Shown: positions 1-7,409 of the stretch, in pieces | Numbering within the stretch: position 1 is the first letter of the stretch | Layout: the number at the start of each line of letters is the position of its first letter | Assembly (NCBI RefSeq): GCF_014673215.1 | Contig: NZ_JACWMS010000001.1 | Location: forward strand, 62,001 to 126,000 | Origin: Gordonia hankookensis | Lineage (GTDB): Bacteria; Actinomycetota; Actinomycetes; Mycobacteriales; Mycobacteriaceae | Length of the DNA: 64,000 nt | Reading direction: 5' to 3' | Notes under the pieces: model-generated | What the model was told of the DNA's origin: nothing | Database searches by the model: none | What the model saw: only the letters and a program-made list of their open reading frames with translations | Position numbers and translations under genes: made by a program

Positions 1-32
1 ACGTCGTATTGGTGGCGTTCGGTTTCGGTCAT
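1..32 (-). CDS. sdhA: Succinate dehydrogenase flavoprotein subunit, N-terminal fragment
   Basis: Only the first ten codons and part of the eleventh lie in the window, the rest being beyond base 1. They read MTETERHQYD followed by the start of a Val codon, which matches from memory the N-terminus of mycobacterial Sdh1 SdhA (Rv0248c type), just before its FAD-binding Rossmann motif. The call rests mainly on context: it follows sdhC and the Rv0250c-like gene in the order known from mycobacteria. The ATG is at 30-32 with a GGGAG stretch upstream. Confidence 0.75.
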   Translation of the reverse strand, partial: MTETERHQYD

Positions 33-93
33 CTAGCGATTGCTCCCAGCGTCGAATCGGTTGCGCAACAATCGTTGCGCACATGGCAACGGG

Positions 94-918
94 TCAACCC
101 ACAAATCGGAGGTCGGAGATCGTGTCACTGGCCACCAACATGACGTAGAAATCGGTGAGAACCAATGTGCCGAGGGTGATCCAGGCGAACTGCATGTGTC
201 GGGTGTTGAGCTTGGAGACCTGGCTCCACATCCAGTACCGGACCGGATGTGCCGAGAAGTGCTTGAGGCGACCACCGGTGACATGTCGGCACGAATGACA
301 GGACAGCGTGTAGGTCCAGAGCAGGATGACGTTCACGAGCAGGATCACGTTGCCGAGTCCGAACCCGAAACCTCCACCCTTGCCGTGGAACGCGGTGATG
401 GCGTCGTAGGTGTTGATCAACGAAACGATCACCGCCGCATAGAAGAAGTAGCGGTGTGCGTTCTGGATGATCAACGGAAGACGGGTCTCCCCCGTGTACC
501 GGGAGTGTGGTTCGGCGACCGCACAGGCCGGCGGCGAGAACCAGACCGAACGGTAGTAGGCCTTGCGGTAGTAGTAACAGGTCACCCGAAAGCCGAGGAG
601 GAACGGAAGGACGACGAAGCCGAGTGGAATCCACATCGGGAGTTCGGGGAACGGGGTCCCGAAGTGGCTCGACCCCGGCACACACGACTCGCTCAGACAC
701 GGCGAGTAGAACGGCGTCAGGTAGTGATAGTCGGCCACCCAATAGGCGCTGCGCACGAATGACCGCACGGTTGCATAGATGATGAACGCCGACAGACCCA
801 GCACGGTCAACAGTGGCGACAACCACCATCTGTCCACTCGAAGGGTTCGCGCCAGGATGCGCGCCCGTCCCGGAGAAAAGACCCCGGTTGCCTCCCGCTC
901 AGCCGCGGGGGCGCTCAC
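94..918 (-). CDS. sdhC: Succinate dehydrogenase membrane subunit (Rv0249c/Sdh1 SdhC type)
   Basis: Membrane anchor of a type-1 mycobacterial succinate dehydrogenase, expected to hold the SdhAB dimer at the membrane and deliver electrons to menaquinone. The 274-residue product has five hydrophobic helices (about residues 33-55, 94-117, 157-177, 186-208 and 244-265) and a Cys/His-rich loop (CHSCRH) after the fourth. Length and helix pattern match Rv0249c (about 273 residues from memory). The start is a GTG overlapping the stop of the preceding gene by four bases (GTGA), implying translational coupling; sdhA follows 61 bases downstream. It differs from the short single-helix-bundle SdhC/SdhD of classical enzymes. 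Quinone-binding residues cannot be assigned here. Confidence 0.85.
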   Translation of the reverse strand: MSAPAAEREATGVFSPGRARILARTLRVDRWWLSPLLTVLGLSAFIIYATVRSFVRSAYWVADYHYLTPFYSPCLSESCVPGSSHFGTPFPELPMWIPLGFVVLPFLLGFRVTCYYYRKAYYRSVWFSPPACAVAEPHSRYTGETRLPLIIQNAHRYFFYAAVIVSLINTYDAITAFHGKGGGFGFGLGNVILLVNVILLWTYTLSCHSCRHVTGGRLKHFSAHPVRYWMWSQVSKLNTRHMQFAWITLGTLVLTDFYVMLVASDTISDLRFVG

Positions 919-1208
919 TTCGTTCGCTCACGCGAGTGGAAGCCCAGCCCTTCGTCTTGGGCACCGAGCCACGCTGCCTCGTCTGATTTGCTGTCGGGTA
1001 CGTAAACCACTTCGTCCTTGCTCACGACCGCCCGGACCACCGGTGGGGGCGCATGTTCGAAGTCGTGCAGGTCGATCTCGAGCCGGTCGAGATCGTTGGT
1101 CATCCGCCGGACGGCGTCGACATCCCCGTAGTGCGACTTCAGCGTCAGGATGTGGTGGCGCAGCACTCCGATACTGCGATGGAGTTCCTTCATCTCGGCC
1201 GTTATCAT
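915..1208 (-). CDS. Rv0250c-like small protein at head of sdh operon
   Basis: A 97-residue soluble protein, the same length as Rv0250c of M. tuberculosis, which heads the same operon. The start chosen is the ATG at 1206-1208, preceded by a good GGAGGG ribosome site; an upstream in-frame ATG would add 17 residues but lacks a ribosome site and would reach into the promoter. The N-terminal half is predicted helical (MITAEMKELHRSIGVLRHHI) and looks coiled-coil-like; the C-terminal part contains VVRAVVSKDEVVYVPD. No catalytic motif is visible. Role unknown; its fixed position suggests a link to Sdh1 assembly or expression, which is inference. Confidence 0.8.
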   Translation of the reverse strand: MITAEMKELHRSIGVLRHHILTLKSHYGDVDAVRRMTNDLDRLEIDLHDFEHAPPPVVRAVVSKDEVVYVPDSKSDEAAWLGAQDEGLGFHSRERTK

Positions 1209-1228
1209 GGCGATCCCTCCAAGACCTG

Positions 1229-1244
1229 TGTGATATGTAACACA
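1229..1244. promoter_or_regulatory. CRP/GlxR-like operator at sdh promoter
   Basis: TGTGA-TATGTA-ACACA matches the CRP/GlxR consensus TGTGA-N6-TCACA with one mismatch in the second half-site. It overlaps the -10 element and the predicted transcription start of the sdh operon promoter, so a bound regulator would more likely repress than activate. Family knowledge: central metabolic genes including sdh are common targets of actinobacterial CRP/GlxR proteins. Confidence 0.5.
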
Positions 1245-1269
1245 GTACTGGCAGGGCACAGTCAGTCAA
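1242..1269 (-). promoter_or_regulatory. Promoter of the sdh operon
   Basis: On the minus strand a -35 TTGACT (1264-1269) and a -10 TACTGT (1242-1247, fits TANNNT) are separated by 16 bases. The predicted start of transcription is near 1235, about 27 bases before the ATG at 1208. This is the best-scoring classical promoter I could find in the window. Confidence 0.55.
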
Positions 1270-1374
1270 CGGTTTTGGCCGAACGTGTCGGACGACGCGG
1301 GACGACTCGACGACCCATCCGGCAGAACCCGAGCGACTGCGAACGCAACCACCTCCCACCCGAACACGCGCAGG

Positions 1375-1851
1375 TCATCCAGCCTTTCGGCTCGCGTTCA
1401 CGCGCACGGATGCCGCCATGAGGTCGAGGATCTCGGGCATCTGATCGAGCACCTCACGCTGCCGCGACGTGAGTGCGGTGCCCGCGGCGACCGCGACGAT
1501 CTCACGCCGCCGAGTCCGATCTCGCTCCAGGACTTCTCCGCCCCGGGCGGTCAGGGAGATCAGCGCACTGCGCGCATCGTCGGGGTGAGCCGCACGCGAG
1601 ACGAGACCCGCGACCTCCATGTCACGGACCGTGATCCGCATGCTCTGATGCCGGACCCCCCGCTTCCGCGCCAGTGTCGCAACCGACTGGGGCCCGTCGC
1701 GGTCGAGTGCTCCGAGCACCTCGCCATGACCGGCCGGTAGCGAATCGCTGACCGACCGCACCGCGCGTACGAAGCTCCCCACCGCCCGGCGGAGATCCTC
1801 GGCAAGGTCGAGTCCCGTTGCGCCGTCGGCATTGTCCGAGTCGACAACCAT
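1375..1851 (-). CDS. MarR-family transcriptional regulator
   Basis: A 158-residue winged-helix protein. The central part shows the MarR pattern: GHGEVLGALDRDGPQSVATLA, a recognition helix around VRHQSMRITVRDMEVAGLV, and a wing with HPDDARSALISLT followed by a helical C-terminus (LTSRQREVLDQMPEILDLM) typical of the dimer interface. MarR proteins usually repress a neighbouring gene and their own and are released by a small ligand. It is divergent from the metallo-hydrolase gene at 1912 and a perfect palindrome sits 11 bases upstream of its ATG, so both genes are probably its targets. Ligand unknown. Confidence 0.9.
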   Translation of the reverse strand: MVVDSDNADGATGLDLAEDLRRAVGSFVRAVRSVSDSLPAGHGEVLGALDRDGPQSVATLARKRGVRHQSMRITVRDMEVAGLVSRAAHPDDARSALISLTARGGEVLERDRTRRREIVAVAAGTALTSRQREVLDQMPEILDLMAASVRVNASRKAG

Positions 1852-1862
1852 GTCCCAAAGTG

Positions 1863-1877
1863 TACAGTCGGACTGTA
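1863..1877. promoter_or_regulatory. Probable MarR operator
   Basis: TACAGTC-G-GACTGTA is a perfect 7-base inverted repeat around a single central base. It lies in the 60-base divergent region between the MarR gene (ATG at 1851) and the metallo-hydrolase (ATG at 1912), the place expected for a shared autoregulatory operator. Confidence 0.65.
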
Positions 1878-1911
1878 TTCATCGACAGCCCAACTGTGCG
1901 CCGGAGGTCTC

Positions 1912-2562
1912 ATGCGTCTCACCAAATACACCCACGCCACCGTCACCCTGTCCAAGGGCGACAACACGCTGCTGATCGACCCGGGCACGTTCACCCCCGA
2001 TGCTGCGGAGCTGCTCGCCGCCGCCGACGCCGTCCTCATCACCCACGAGCACTTCGATCACTTCGACGCCGAGAAGATCGTGGCCGCCATGAAGGACCGG
2101 GACGGGTTGCACCTGTACGGTCCCGCGTCGATCGCGGGCGCGTTGTCGGAGGTCGCGGACCGTGTGCACGCGGTCTCGACCGGCGAGTCCTTCGACATCG
2201 CCGGGTTCGCGGTCGAGACCTTCGTCGCCGACCACGCGGTGATCCATCCGGAGATCCCCCTGGTCGACAACGCCGGATTCCTGATCGATCACACCGTCTT
2301 CCACCCCGGCGACGCGTACCTGAATCCGGGCCGCCCGATCGAGACGCTGTTGCTTCCCGTCAGCGGACCCTGGATCTCCACGGAACAGGCCATCGACTTC
2401 GTGCGGGCGGTGGCACCCAAGCTCAGTATCGCCATCCACGACGTCATGCTCAGTGACACCGGAAAGGCGTCGACCGGTATGTTCCTCGGCGCGGACTCGC
2501 TGACCGGCACCCCGCTGGAGGTGCTGGCCGTCGGCGAGGACCGGGAGTTGGCGGGCGCGTAG
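1912..2562 (+). CDS. MBL-fold metallo-hydrolase (UlaG-like)
   Basis: A 216-residue metallo-beta-lactamase-fold protein of the UlaG/L-ascorbate-lactonase-like branch. It has the short beta start (MRLTKYTHATVTLSKGDNTL), the metal-binding HEHFDHFD motif near residue 45, a later DHAVIHPE segment, a HPGDAYLNPG loop and a distal His near AIHDVMLS. These residues would bind one or two metal ions and hydrolyse an ester, lactone or phosphodiester; the substrate cannot be read from sequence. A GGAGG ribosome site precedes the ATG. Divergent from and probably repressed by the MarR protein. Confidence 0.85.
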   Translation: MRLTKYTHATVTLSKGDNTLLIDPGTFTPDAAELLAAADAVLITHEHFDHFDAEKIVAAMKDRDGLHLYGPASIAGALSEVADRVHAVSTGESFDIAGFAVETFVADHAVIHPEIPLVDNAGFLIDHTVFHPGDAYLNPGRPIETLLLPVSGPWISTEQAIDFVRAVAPKLSIAIHDVMLSDTGKASTGMFLGADSLTGTPLEVLAVGEDRELAGA

Positions 2563-2621
2563 GTCTGGTCGGGGTGGTCGGTTCGGGCTCGGGCCGGCCC
2601 TCGACCGGCAGCCGGTCCGCG

Positions 2622-2627
2622 TAACCT
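2622..2627 (+). promoter_or_regulatory. -10 element of a probable leaderless mRNA
   Basis: TAACCT fits the mycobacterial -10 consensus TANNNT and ends 7 bases before the ATG at 2635, so transcription would start at or next to the start codon. There is no Shine-Dalgarno sequence upstream. Confidence 0.45.
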
Positions 2628-2634
2628 CACCTGC

Positions 2635-3267
2635 ATGACCTTCGAGGGCTTTCCCGAGGCCGCACTCGACTTCTACGACGACCTCGAGATGGACAACACC
2701 AAGACCTTCTGGGAGTCGAACCGGGAGGTCTATCGTTCGGCTGTCGCGGACCCGATGCGTGACCTGACGGATGCCCTCGCCGACGAATTCGGCCCGGCCA
2801 AGATCTTTCGCCCCTACCGCGACGTGCGATTCTCCAAGGACAAGACGCCGTACAAGACCCATCAGGGAGCATTCGTAGGTCTCGGTCCGGCGACCGGATA
2901 CTACGTGCAGATCGGCGCACCGGGCGTGCGCGTCGGCGCGGGCTTCTACGAGGCGTCCGGCGAGCGCCTCGCCGCACTGCGGGCCGCGATCGACCATGAC
3001 CGCCACGGTCGCGAGCTGGAGCGGCTGCTGGAGAAGCTGGTCAAGGCCGGCTGGGAAATCGGCGGCGACACGCTCAAGACCTCCCCACGTGGGTGGGACG
3101 CCGACCACCCACGCATCGACCTGCTCCGCCACAAGTCACTCACCGTCGGCCGGGACTACGGATTCGAGAACGTGATCCACACCGCCGCCCTGGTCGATCG
3201 CATCCGCACGGACTGGCGCGCCACGACCCCGCTCGTCGACTGGGTCGTGCGGCACGGATCTCCTTAG
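2635..3267 (+). CDS. DUF2461 family protein (TIGR02453)
   Basis: A 210-residue protein of the DUF2461/TIGR02453 family, recognised by the opening FEGFPEAALDFYDDLE, DNTKTFWESNREVY, and the family-typical RPYRDVRFSKDKTPYKTH with GYYVQIG. Members are widespread and of unknown biochemical function. No ribosome site precedes the ATG; instead TAACCT lies 7 bases upstream, so the mRNA is probably leaderless. Its stop codon overlaps the stop of the convergent HD-GYP gene by four bases. Confidence 0.88.
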   Translation: MTFEGFPEAALDFYDDLEMDNTKTFWESNREVYRSAVADPMRDLTDALADEFGPAKIFRPYRDVRFSKDKTPYKTHQGAFVGLGPATGYYVQIGAPGVRVGAGFYEASGERLAALRAAIDHDRHGRELERLLEKLVKAGWEIGGDTLKTSPRGWDADHPRIDLLRHKSLTVGRDYGFENVIHTAALVDRIRTDWRATTPLVDWVVRHGSP

Positions 3268-4829
3268 CCGGAAAGGCCTTCGGCGTCTGGACCGGCGAGC
3301 CCGTGCCGCAGGGCGTAGAGGCTCGCGCCCACCCGGTTGGTGGCGCCGATCTTGGTGTAGGTCCGCTCGACGTGATTGCGTACGGTCTTCTCACTCAGTA
3401 CGAGCCGAGCCGCGATCTCCCGGTTGGACATTCCGCGTGCCACCAGGCCGAGGATCTCGGTCTCGCGGGGAGTGAGCGCATCGTCGCGGCGGATCCGGAC
3501 CCGCTTGTGTCCGGCGGCGGTCAGAACCGCCTCGACACACTCACCGTCGAGCGCTCCGCGGTCGACGCGCCGCTTGATCCGCGCGACCGCCTCCTCGTCG
3601 GACAACTCCGCACGGTACGGCCGGGGCTCGCCCGCCGACCGGAAGGCCACCGCAGCCGCCACCAATCGTTGTCCGCGGCCGAGTGCGGCGCCGCCGATAC
3701 CCAGCGGATAGCCGGTGCCGTCGAGATGTTCGTGATGCGAACGCGCGATCGCCGCGACGTCGTCAAAACCGGGAATCCGCATGAGGACTCGGTCGGTGAG
3801 GTACGGGTGCATCCTGACCCGCTCCCACTCGGCCCCGGTCAAATCTCCCGGTTTCGACCAGATCTGACTCGACACACCGATTCGGCCGACGTCGTGGAGG
3901 TACCCTGCACGGCGCACGCCGTCGATCTCGACCGGCGACATCCCGAGCTGTCCGGCAGCGGAGTCCACGATCTCGGCCACCCTCCGCGAATGCCCCAGCG
4001 CAAAGGGACATTTGAGGTCACCGAAGTCCCCGATGGCCATCACCAGTGCATCCAGACCGGGCTCGTCGAGACTGATCTCCGAGTCGGGGGCGAGGCTCAT
4101 CGCACTGCTCCACGGATCATCCCCGACCACCGACAGCACACCCTCGGGGTCGGTGACGAACGCATCGACGACCGCGGGATCGAAATGGCCGCCGCGACGG
4201 CTGCGTGCCATCGCGACCGCACCGTCGACCCCATAGGTCCGGTGGTGCACCTCAACCATGTCGGCCAGTTGCGCCACGCGCATCTCGATCGGGATGTCAT
4301 CGGCCGACACACCGTTCGGCAGTCCTCCGCCGTCGTATCGCTCATAGGTGAAGGCGATCGCACGCTCGACATCCGGGCCCAGCCCGATGTGCCGCGCCAG
4401 GGCGGCCGCCGACATACAGTGCGAATGCACCAAGGTCGCGATCTGGCCGCGCGCGTCACGGAACAACGTCGCCATCGTCTTCACGCGGTAGCCGATCGGC
4501 TCCCCGCGCGCCACGTTACCGAGCAGGAATCGGAAGTACGGAATCCCCGACCAGTCAACGAGATACGCGTCGCTTCGCACCGCGATATCGTCGCCGAACC
4601 ACCGTGCGTACTCCTGCGAATCCGCATGGCACCCGATCCACATCAGCAGGGTCGCATAGTAAGTCGTATCGCGCTGGGTCCGGTCCAGACCGAGCCGATC
4701 GGACAACCGGCAGGCGATGACCGCCGAACGCAACATGTGCTCGGCAGGCTGGCCGAGCCCGAGGTCGATGGCAACCGAGAGCCCGGCCAACACCTCCACG
4801 CGCCGCGGCAGCGGGGATCGCCCGGTCAT
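3264..4829 (-). CDS. HD-GYP-like phosphodiesterase domain protein with LuxR-type HTH
   Basis: About 521 residues (539 if the upstream ATG at 4883 is used; neither start has a clear ribosome site). The first half has a degenerate HD-like region (HSHCMSAAALARHIGLG, ERYDGGGLPNGV). The second half has a recognisable HD-GYP core: HDVGRIGVSSQIWSKPG, MHPYLTDRVL, HHEHLDGTGYPLGIGG and RPYRAELSDEEA. The C-terminus (LTPRETEILGLVARGMSNRE, then EKTVRNHVERTYTKIGA) is a LuxR/GerE DNA-binding domain. Family knowledge links HD-GYP domains to cyclic dinucleotide or nucleotide hydrolysis. The Asp normally found in the IaDvfdAL segment is replaced (VAAAVAFRSA), so activity is doubtful and it may be a ligand-sensing one-component regulator. 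Confidence 0.85.
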   Translation of the reverse strand: MTGRSPLPRRVEVLAGLSVAIDLGLGQPAEHMLRSAVIACRLSDRLGLDRTQRDTTYYATLLMWIGCHADSQEYARWFGDDIAVRSDAYLVDWSGIPYFRFLLGNVARGEPIGYRVKTMATLFRDARGQIATLVHSHCMSAAALARHIGLGPDVERAIAFTYERYDGGGLPNGVSADDIPIEMRVAQLADMVEVHHRTYGVDGAVAMARSRRGGHFDPAVVDAFVTDPEGVLSVVGDDPWSSAMSLAPDSEISLDEPGLDALVMAIGDFGDLKCPFALGHSRRVAEIVDSAAGQLGMSPVEIDGVRRAGYLHDVGRIGVSSQIWSKPGDLTGAEWERVRMHPYLTDRVLMRIPGFDDVAAIARSHHEHLDGTGYPLGIGGAALGRGQRLVAAAVAFRSAGEPRPYRAELSDEEAVARIKRRVDRGALDGECVEAVLTAAGHKRVRIRRDDALTPRETEILGLVARGMSNREIAARLVLSEKTVRNHVERTYTKIGATNRVGASLYALRHGLAGPDAEGLSG

Positions 4830-4895
4830 GAGCCCATTGTCGACCTGTTGACGGTGCGATGTCAGCCGTCTGCCGTGCATCATGTGACCGGCCGA

Positions 4896-5702
4896 TCAGA
4901 CACGGTGGCGCAGGCCGGGCAGGAGCATGGGCACCCGCTTGCGGTACGCCAGGTAATCGGCACCGAACGCCCGGACCAGGTCCCGCTCCTCCAACTGGAT
5001 ACCGAGGAGGACGAATCCGGTGGTGGCGATGGCGAAGACGAGGTGTCCGACGGTCATCGTCGGAGTCACCCAGAACGCGATGAGGAAGCCGAGATAGATG
5101 GGATGGCGAACCATTCCGTACCAAAGCGGTGTGACGAACCGGTACGTCGGCGCCGGACGACCTCGCGCATCGGCGATCACCTGCCGCAGTCCGAAGAGAT
5201 CGAAGTGGTCGATGAGGAATGTCGACGTCAAGACGAGTAGCCAGCCGGCCAGCGACACCGCGACCAGGACGCCCGACAACAGCTTTCCGGACACGTCCCA
5301 GAGCTCGGTGGTCACCGGGCACCACCACCACATGAGTGCGGCGAGGCACAACGAGGCGGCGAGCACATACGTGCTCCGCTCGACCGCGACCGGCACGATA
5401 CGCGTCCACCATCGTTTGAAGCCGGCACGGGCCATCACGCTGTGCTGCGCGGCGAAGAGCGTCAGCAACACGACATTCACAAGCAGCGCGATCGCCGCTG
5501 GGACAGTCGGGCCGCCACGATCGATGGTCCGGGGAACGAGATCAGCGTCGCCGATCGAGATACGGATGTCCTCGACGAAGGCGATTGCCCAGGAGAACAC
5601 CAGCAGGAAAAGAACATACACGGTTGCGCCGTATCCGACGGCGGCGATCCGCGCGGCAATCGCCGCGGCCCCGGGGGCCGGGCGGCGCATCGTCGTGGTC
5701 AT
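4896..5702 (-). CDS. mddA: Methanethiol S-methyltransferase-like membrane protein (MddA/NnrU family)
   Basis: A 268-residue integral membrane protein with about six hydrophobic segments. It carries the family pattern LFAAQHSVMAR-FKRWWTRIVP-ERSTYVL, a Trp-rich LMWWWCPVT segment and the C-terminal SAM-binding signature VRHPIYLGFLIAFW with LEERDLVRAFG-YLAYRKRVP, as in isoprenylcysteine methyltransferase and MddA proteins. MddA methylates methanethiol to dimethyl sulfide. The ATG overlaps the stop of the upstream unknown gene by four bases (ATGA). Substrate assignment is by resemblance only; a general NnrU/ICMT-like methyltransferase is the alternative. Confidence 0.72.
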   Translation of the reverse strand: MTTTMRRPAPGAAAIAARIAAVGYGATVYVLFLLVFSWAIAFVEDIRISIGDADLVPRTIDRGGPTVPAAIALLVNVVLLTLFAAQHSVMARAGFKRWWTRIVPVAVERSTYVLAASLCLAALMWWWCPVTTELWDVSGKLLSGVLVAVSLAGWLLVLTSTFLIDHFDLFGLRQVIADARGRPAPTYRFVTPLWYGMVRHPIYLGFLIAFWVTPTMTVGHLVFAIATTGFVLLGIQLEERDLVRAFGADYLAYRKRVPMLLPGLRHRV

Positions 5703-6442
5703 GACGCAATCTCCGAACGGGCCGCGATCACATCGTCGGCCGACGGGTTCGGCGACGTGAAACTCGCCTGTCCGACAAAGAACAGACCGCGCTGGGGTAA
5801 CCAGAAATCGCCGAGGGCCGCCTGGACGTCGAGCGGTCCGGGGGCACCGAGATCCTGCCCGCGATGGGAGGCCTCGGCGGTCGCCACCCGCCAGACCTGG
5901 AGCGGGGTGGCCCGGAACCGAGGTCCGTTCGGCGTCCGGCCACACAATCGCATGCGCCCCGCACCCAGCACGGCTCCGGCCATCGGCCCCATGGCAGTCA
6001 GGACCGATGGGCTGGTCATGGCCCGTAGGGGCATCATGGCACCCATCGCGGTCAAGATCCTCGTGGCCGGAGACGACGCCAGACCGATCCGCCAGTGCAG
6101 GACCCCGCCGAGAGTCACCTCGACATCGGCGTCGCCGGTCCAGGCGATGTCGATGGAGCGAACCCGCCGAACGTCCGCGGCCGCACCGAAGTAGCGGGGA
6201 CAACTCGCCTCGGGATCGGTTGTCGTGTGTATTGTCCACCTGCCCCGCGGGTCTCGGTGCCAGATCGTCCGGTAGGGAGGGCCGAGCGAGCTGGCGACCA
6301 TCTCGCGCAGTGCGAGATAGTGGCCCGATGCGAAGGGCATGCCCATGATGCCGTACCCGGCGAACCGTTCGTCGGTGCCACCCGGCAGTTCGGGACGTGT
6401 GCGTAAGGCGGTGACCGCTGCGTGTGGAGTGTGGGTGCTCAT
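5699..6442 (-). CDS. Conserved hypothetical protein coupled to mddA-like gene
   Basis: A 247-residue protein I do not recognise. The start is taken at the ATG 6440-6442 (MSTHTPHAAVTALRTRP). It reads as a compact mostly beta protein (ASGHYLALREMVASSLGPPY, WHRDPRGRWTIHTTTDPEAS, RSIDIAWTGDADVEVTLGG), with a small hydrophobic Ala/Met-rich stretch (RILTAMGAMMPLRAMTS) and a C-terminus with LFFVGQASF. No signal peptide or catalytic motif is evident. Its four-base overlap with the downstream methyltransferase-like gene suggests the two act together. Confidence 0.6.
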   Translation of the reverse strand: MSTHTPHAAVTALRTRPELPGGTDERFAGYGIMGMPFASGHYLALREMVASSLGPPYRTIWHRDPRGRWTIHTTTDPEASCPRYFGAAADVRRVRSIDIAWTGDADVEVTLGGVLHWRIGLASSPATRILTAMGAMMPLRAMTSPSVLTAMGPMAGAVLGAGRMRLCGRTPNGPRFRATPLQVWRVATAEASHRGQDLGAPGPLDVQAALGDFWLPQRGLFFVGQASFTSPNPSADDVIAARSEIAS

Positions 6443-6527
6443 GGGGTCCAGTGTGTGCCGCAACCCGTCGTCGGTTCGTGGGGCAAATGCCTCAGATCCG
6501 GAGCGCGGACGAATTCGCTGAGCTCTC

Positions 6528-6935
6528 TTAGGAGACAACTCCGTCGACGTACACCCACTGTCCGTCGAGACGTTCGAACCGGCTGCGCTCGTGAAGTGAG
6601 CCGCGGATCCCGCCCCGCCTATGGTGCGCGGTGAACACCACCTCGCCGGTGGTGTCGAACGGCGTTCCACCGGAAGTGGATTCGATGTCGAGTCGATACC
6701 ACTGCAGGGTGTCGTCGAGGTCGAGGACGCGGGGCCGCGTGCGCGGATGCCAGCTCGCCAGCAGGTGATCGCGATCGCCGACCGCGAACGCGGTGAACCG
6801 TGACCGCATCAGCGCCTCGGCGGTCGCGGCCTTCCGCTCGCCGGCGAGGATCGGCCCGCAGCATTCGTCGAGGGGCAAGCCCGACATACACGGGCACCGC
6901 TCGCTTCCCGATCGGACGTTCGTCGACATGCTCAC
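6528..6935 (-). CDS. YchJ family protein (SEC-C-like zinc motif)
   Basis: A 135-residue YchJ/UPF0225 protein. The N-terminus has the metal-binding pattern CPC-x8-CC (RCPCMSGLPLDECCGPILAG), followed by the family-typical ALMRSRFTAFAVGD and LASWHP segments and an NTF2-like middle domain ending in RFERLDGQWVYVDG. Function of the family is unknown. The GTG at 6933-6935 is preferred because TAGGCT lies 7 bases upstream of it (leaderless pattern); the ATG two codons later would give 133 residues. Confidence 0.85.
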   Translation of the reverse strand: MSMSTNVRSGSERCPCMSGLPLDECCGPILAGERKAATAEALMRSRFTAFAVGDRDHLLASWHPRTRPRVLDLDDTLQWYRLDIESTSGGTPFDTTGEVVFTAHHRRGGIRGSLHERSRFERLDGQWVYVDGVVS

Positions 6936-7024
6936 GGTCGTGAGCCTATGCCCTCGAGACCGTCGACAGCGGATTGACAGCGTGCGCACACGCCGACCGC
7001 AGCACCGAACGGTGTGATGACATC

Positions 7025-7345
7025 ATGATCACCACCGAAAACACCTCGACCGACACAGTTCTCGTCGTCATGGACGGCAGTACCCGCGCACATGCCATCG
7101 TTCACCAGGTCCTGCGATCGGGGCGCAACGTCGTTCTGACCGGCCCGTCGTCGCACGATGTCGTCCCGTTTGTCGATGCCGCCGTACGCGATCGCGTGTG
7201 GGCCGTCGTCTCCGATCCGTCGGATCCCGACCAGGTCGCCGCGGTCATCGAGCGCGCCACCGACATCGTCGGGCCGGTCATCATGATCGTCGACCCGAGT
7301 GGTCTGTTGTCCGACGCCCGCTCGGCCGACCGACTGGTCGCCTGA
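7025..7345 (+). CDS. Short Rossmann-like protein, half of an SDR fold
   Basis: A 106-residue protein. The pattern TVLVVMDGSTRAHAIVHQVL followed by GRNVVLTGPS, WAVVSDPSDPDQVAAVIERA and GPVIMIVDPSG resembles the first three or four beta-alpha units of a short-chain dehydrogenase (vlVtGas..GraIa, Dvtd..qv, lVnnAG), but the glycine-rich loop is lost and no YxxxK catalytic part follows. The reading frame is clean, so it looks like a stable small gene rather than fresh debris. It is divergent from ychJ and followed by the PLP decarboxylase. Function unknown. Confidence 0.6.
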   Translation: MITTENTSTDTVLVVMDGSTRAHAIVHQVLRSGRNVVLTGPSSHDVVPFVDAAVRDRVWAVVSDPSDPDQVAAVIERATDIVGPVIMIVDPSGLLSDARSADRLVA

Positions 7346-7396
7346 CCCGACCGAACCGGTCGACAATGAACCGCCGTACCGATTGCCTGCGTCGAG

Positions 7397-7402
7397 TAGC
7401 TT
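7397..7402 (+). promoter_or_regulatory. -10 element of a probable leaderless mRNA
   Basis: TAGCTT fits TANNNT and ends 7 bases before the GTG at 7410, supporting that GTG as the decarboxylase start over the longer reading frame beginning at 7299, which would overlap the preceding gene. Confidence 0.45.
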
Positions 7403-7409
7403 CGGATTC

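Noticed and set aside
1879..3132. Long minus-strand open frame of 417 codons opposite the metallo-hydrolase and DUF2461 genes
   Set aside because: It runs antisense through two genes with clear families; its translation is Arg/Gly/Val-rich as expected from the codon bias of a GC-rich genome.
3093..5240. 715-codon plus-strand frame opposite the HD-GYP/LuxR gene
   Set aside because: Antisense shadow with Arg/His/Asp-rich translation and no domain; the minus strand encodes recognisable HD-GYP and LuxR motifs.
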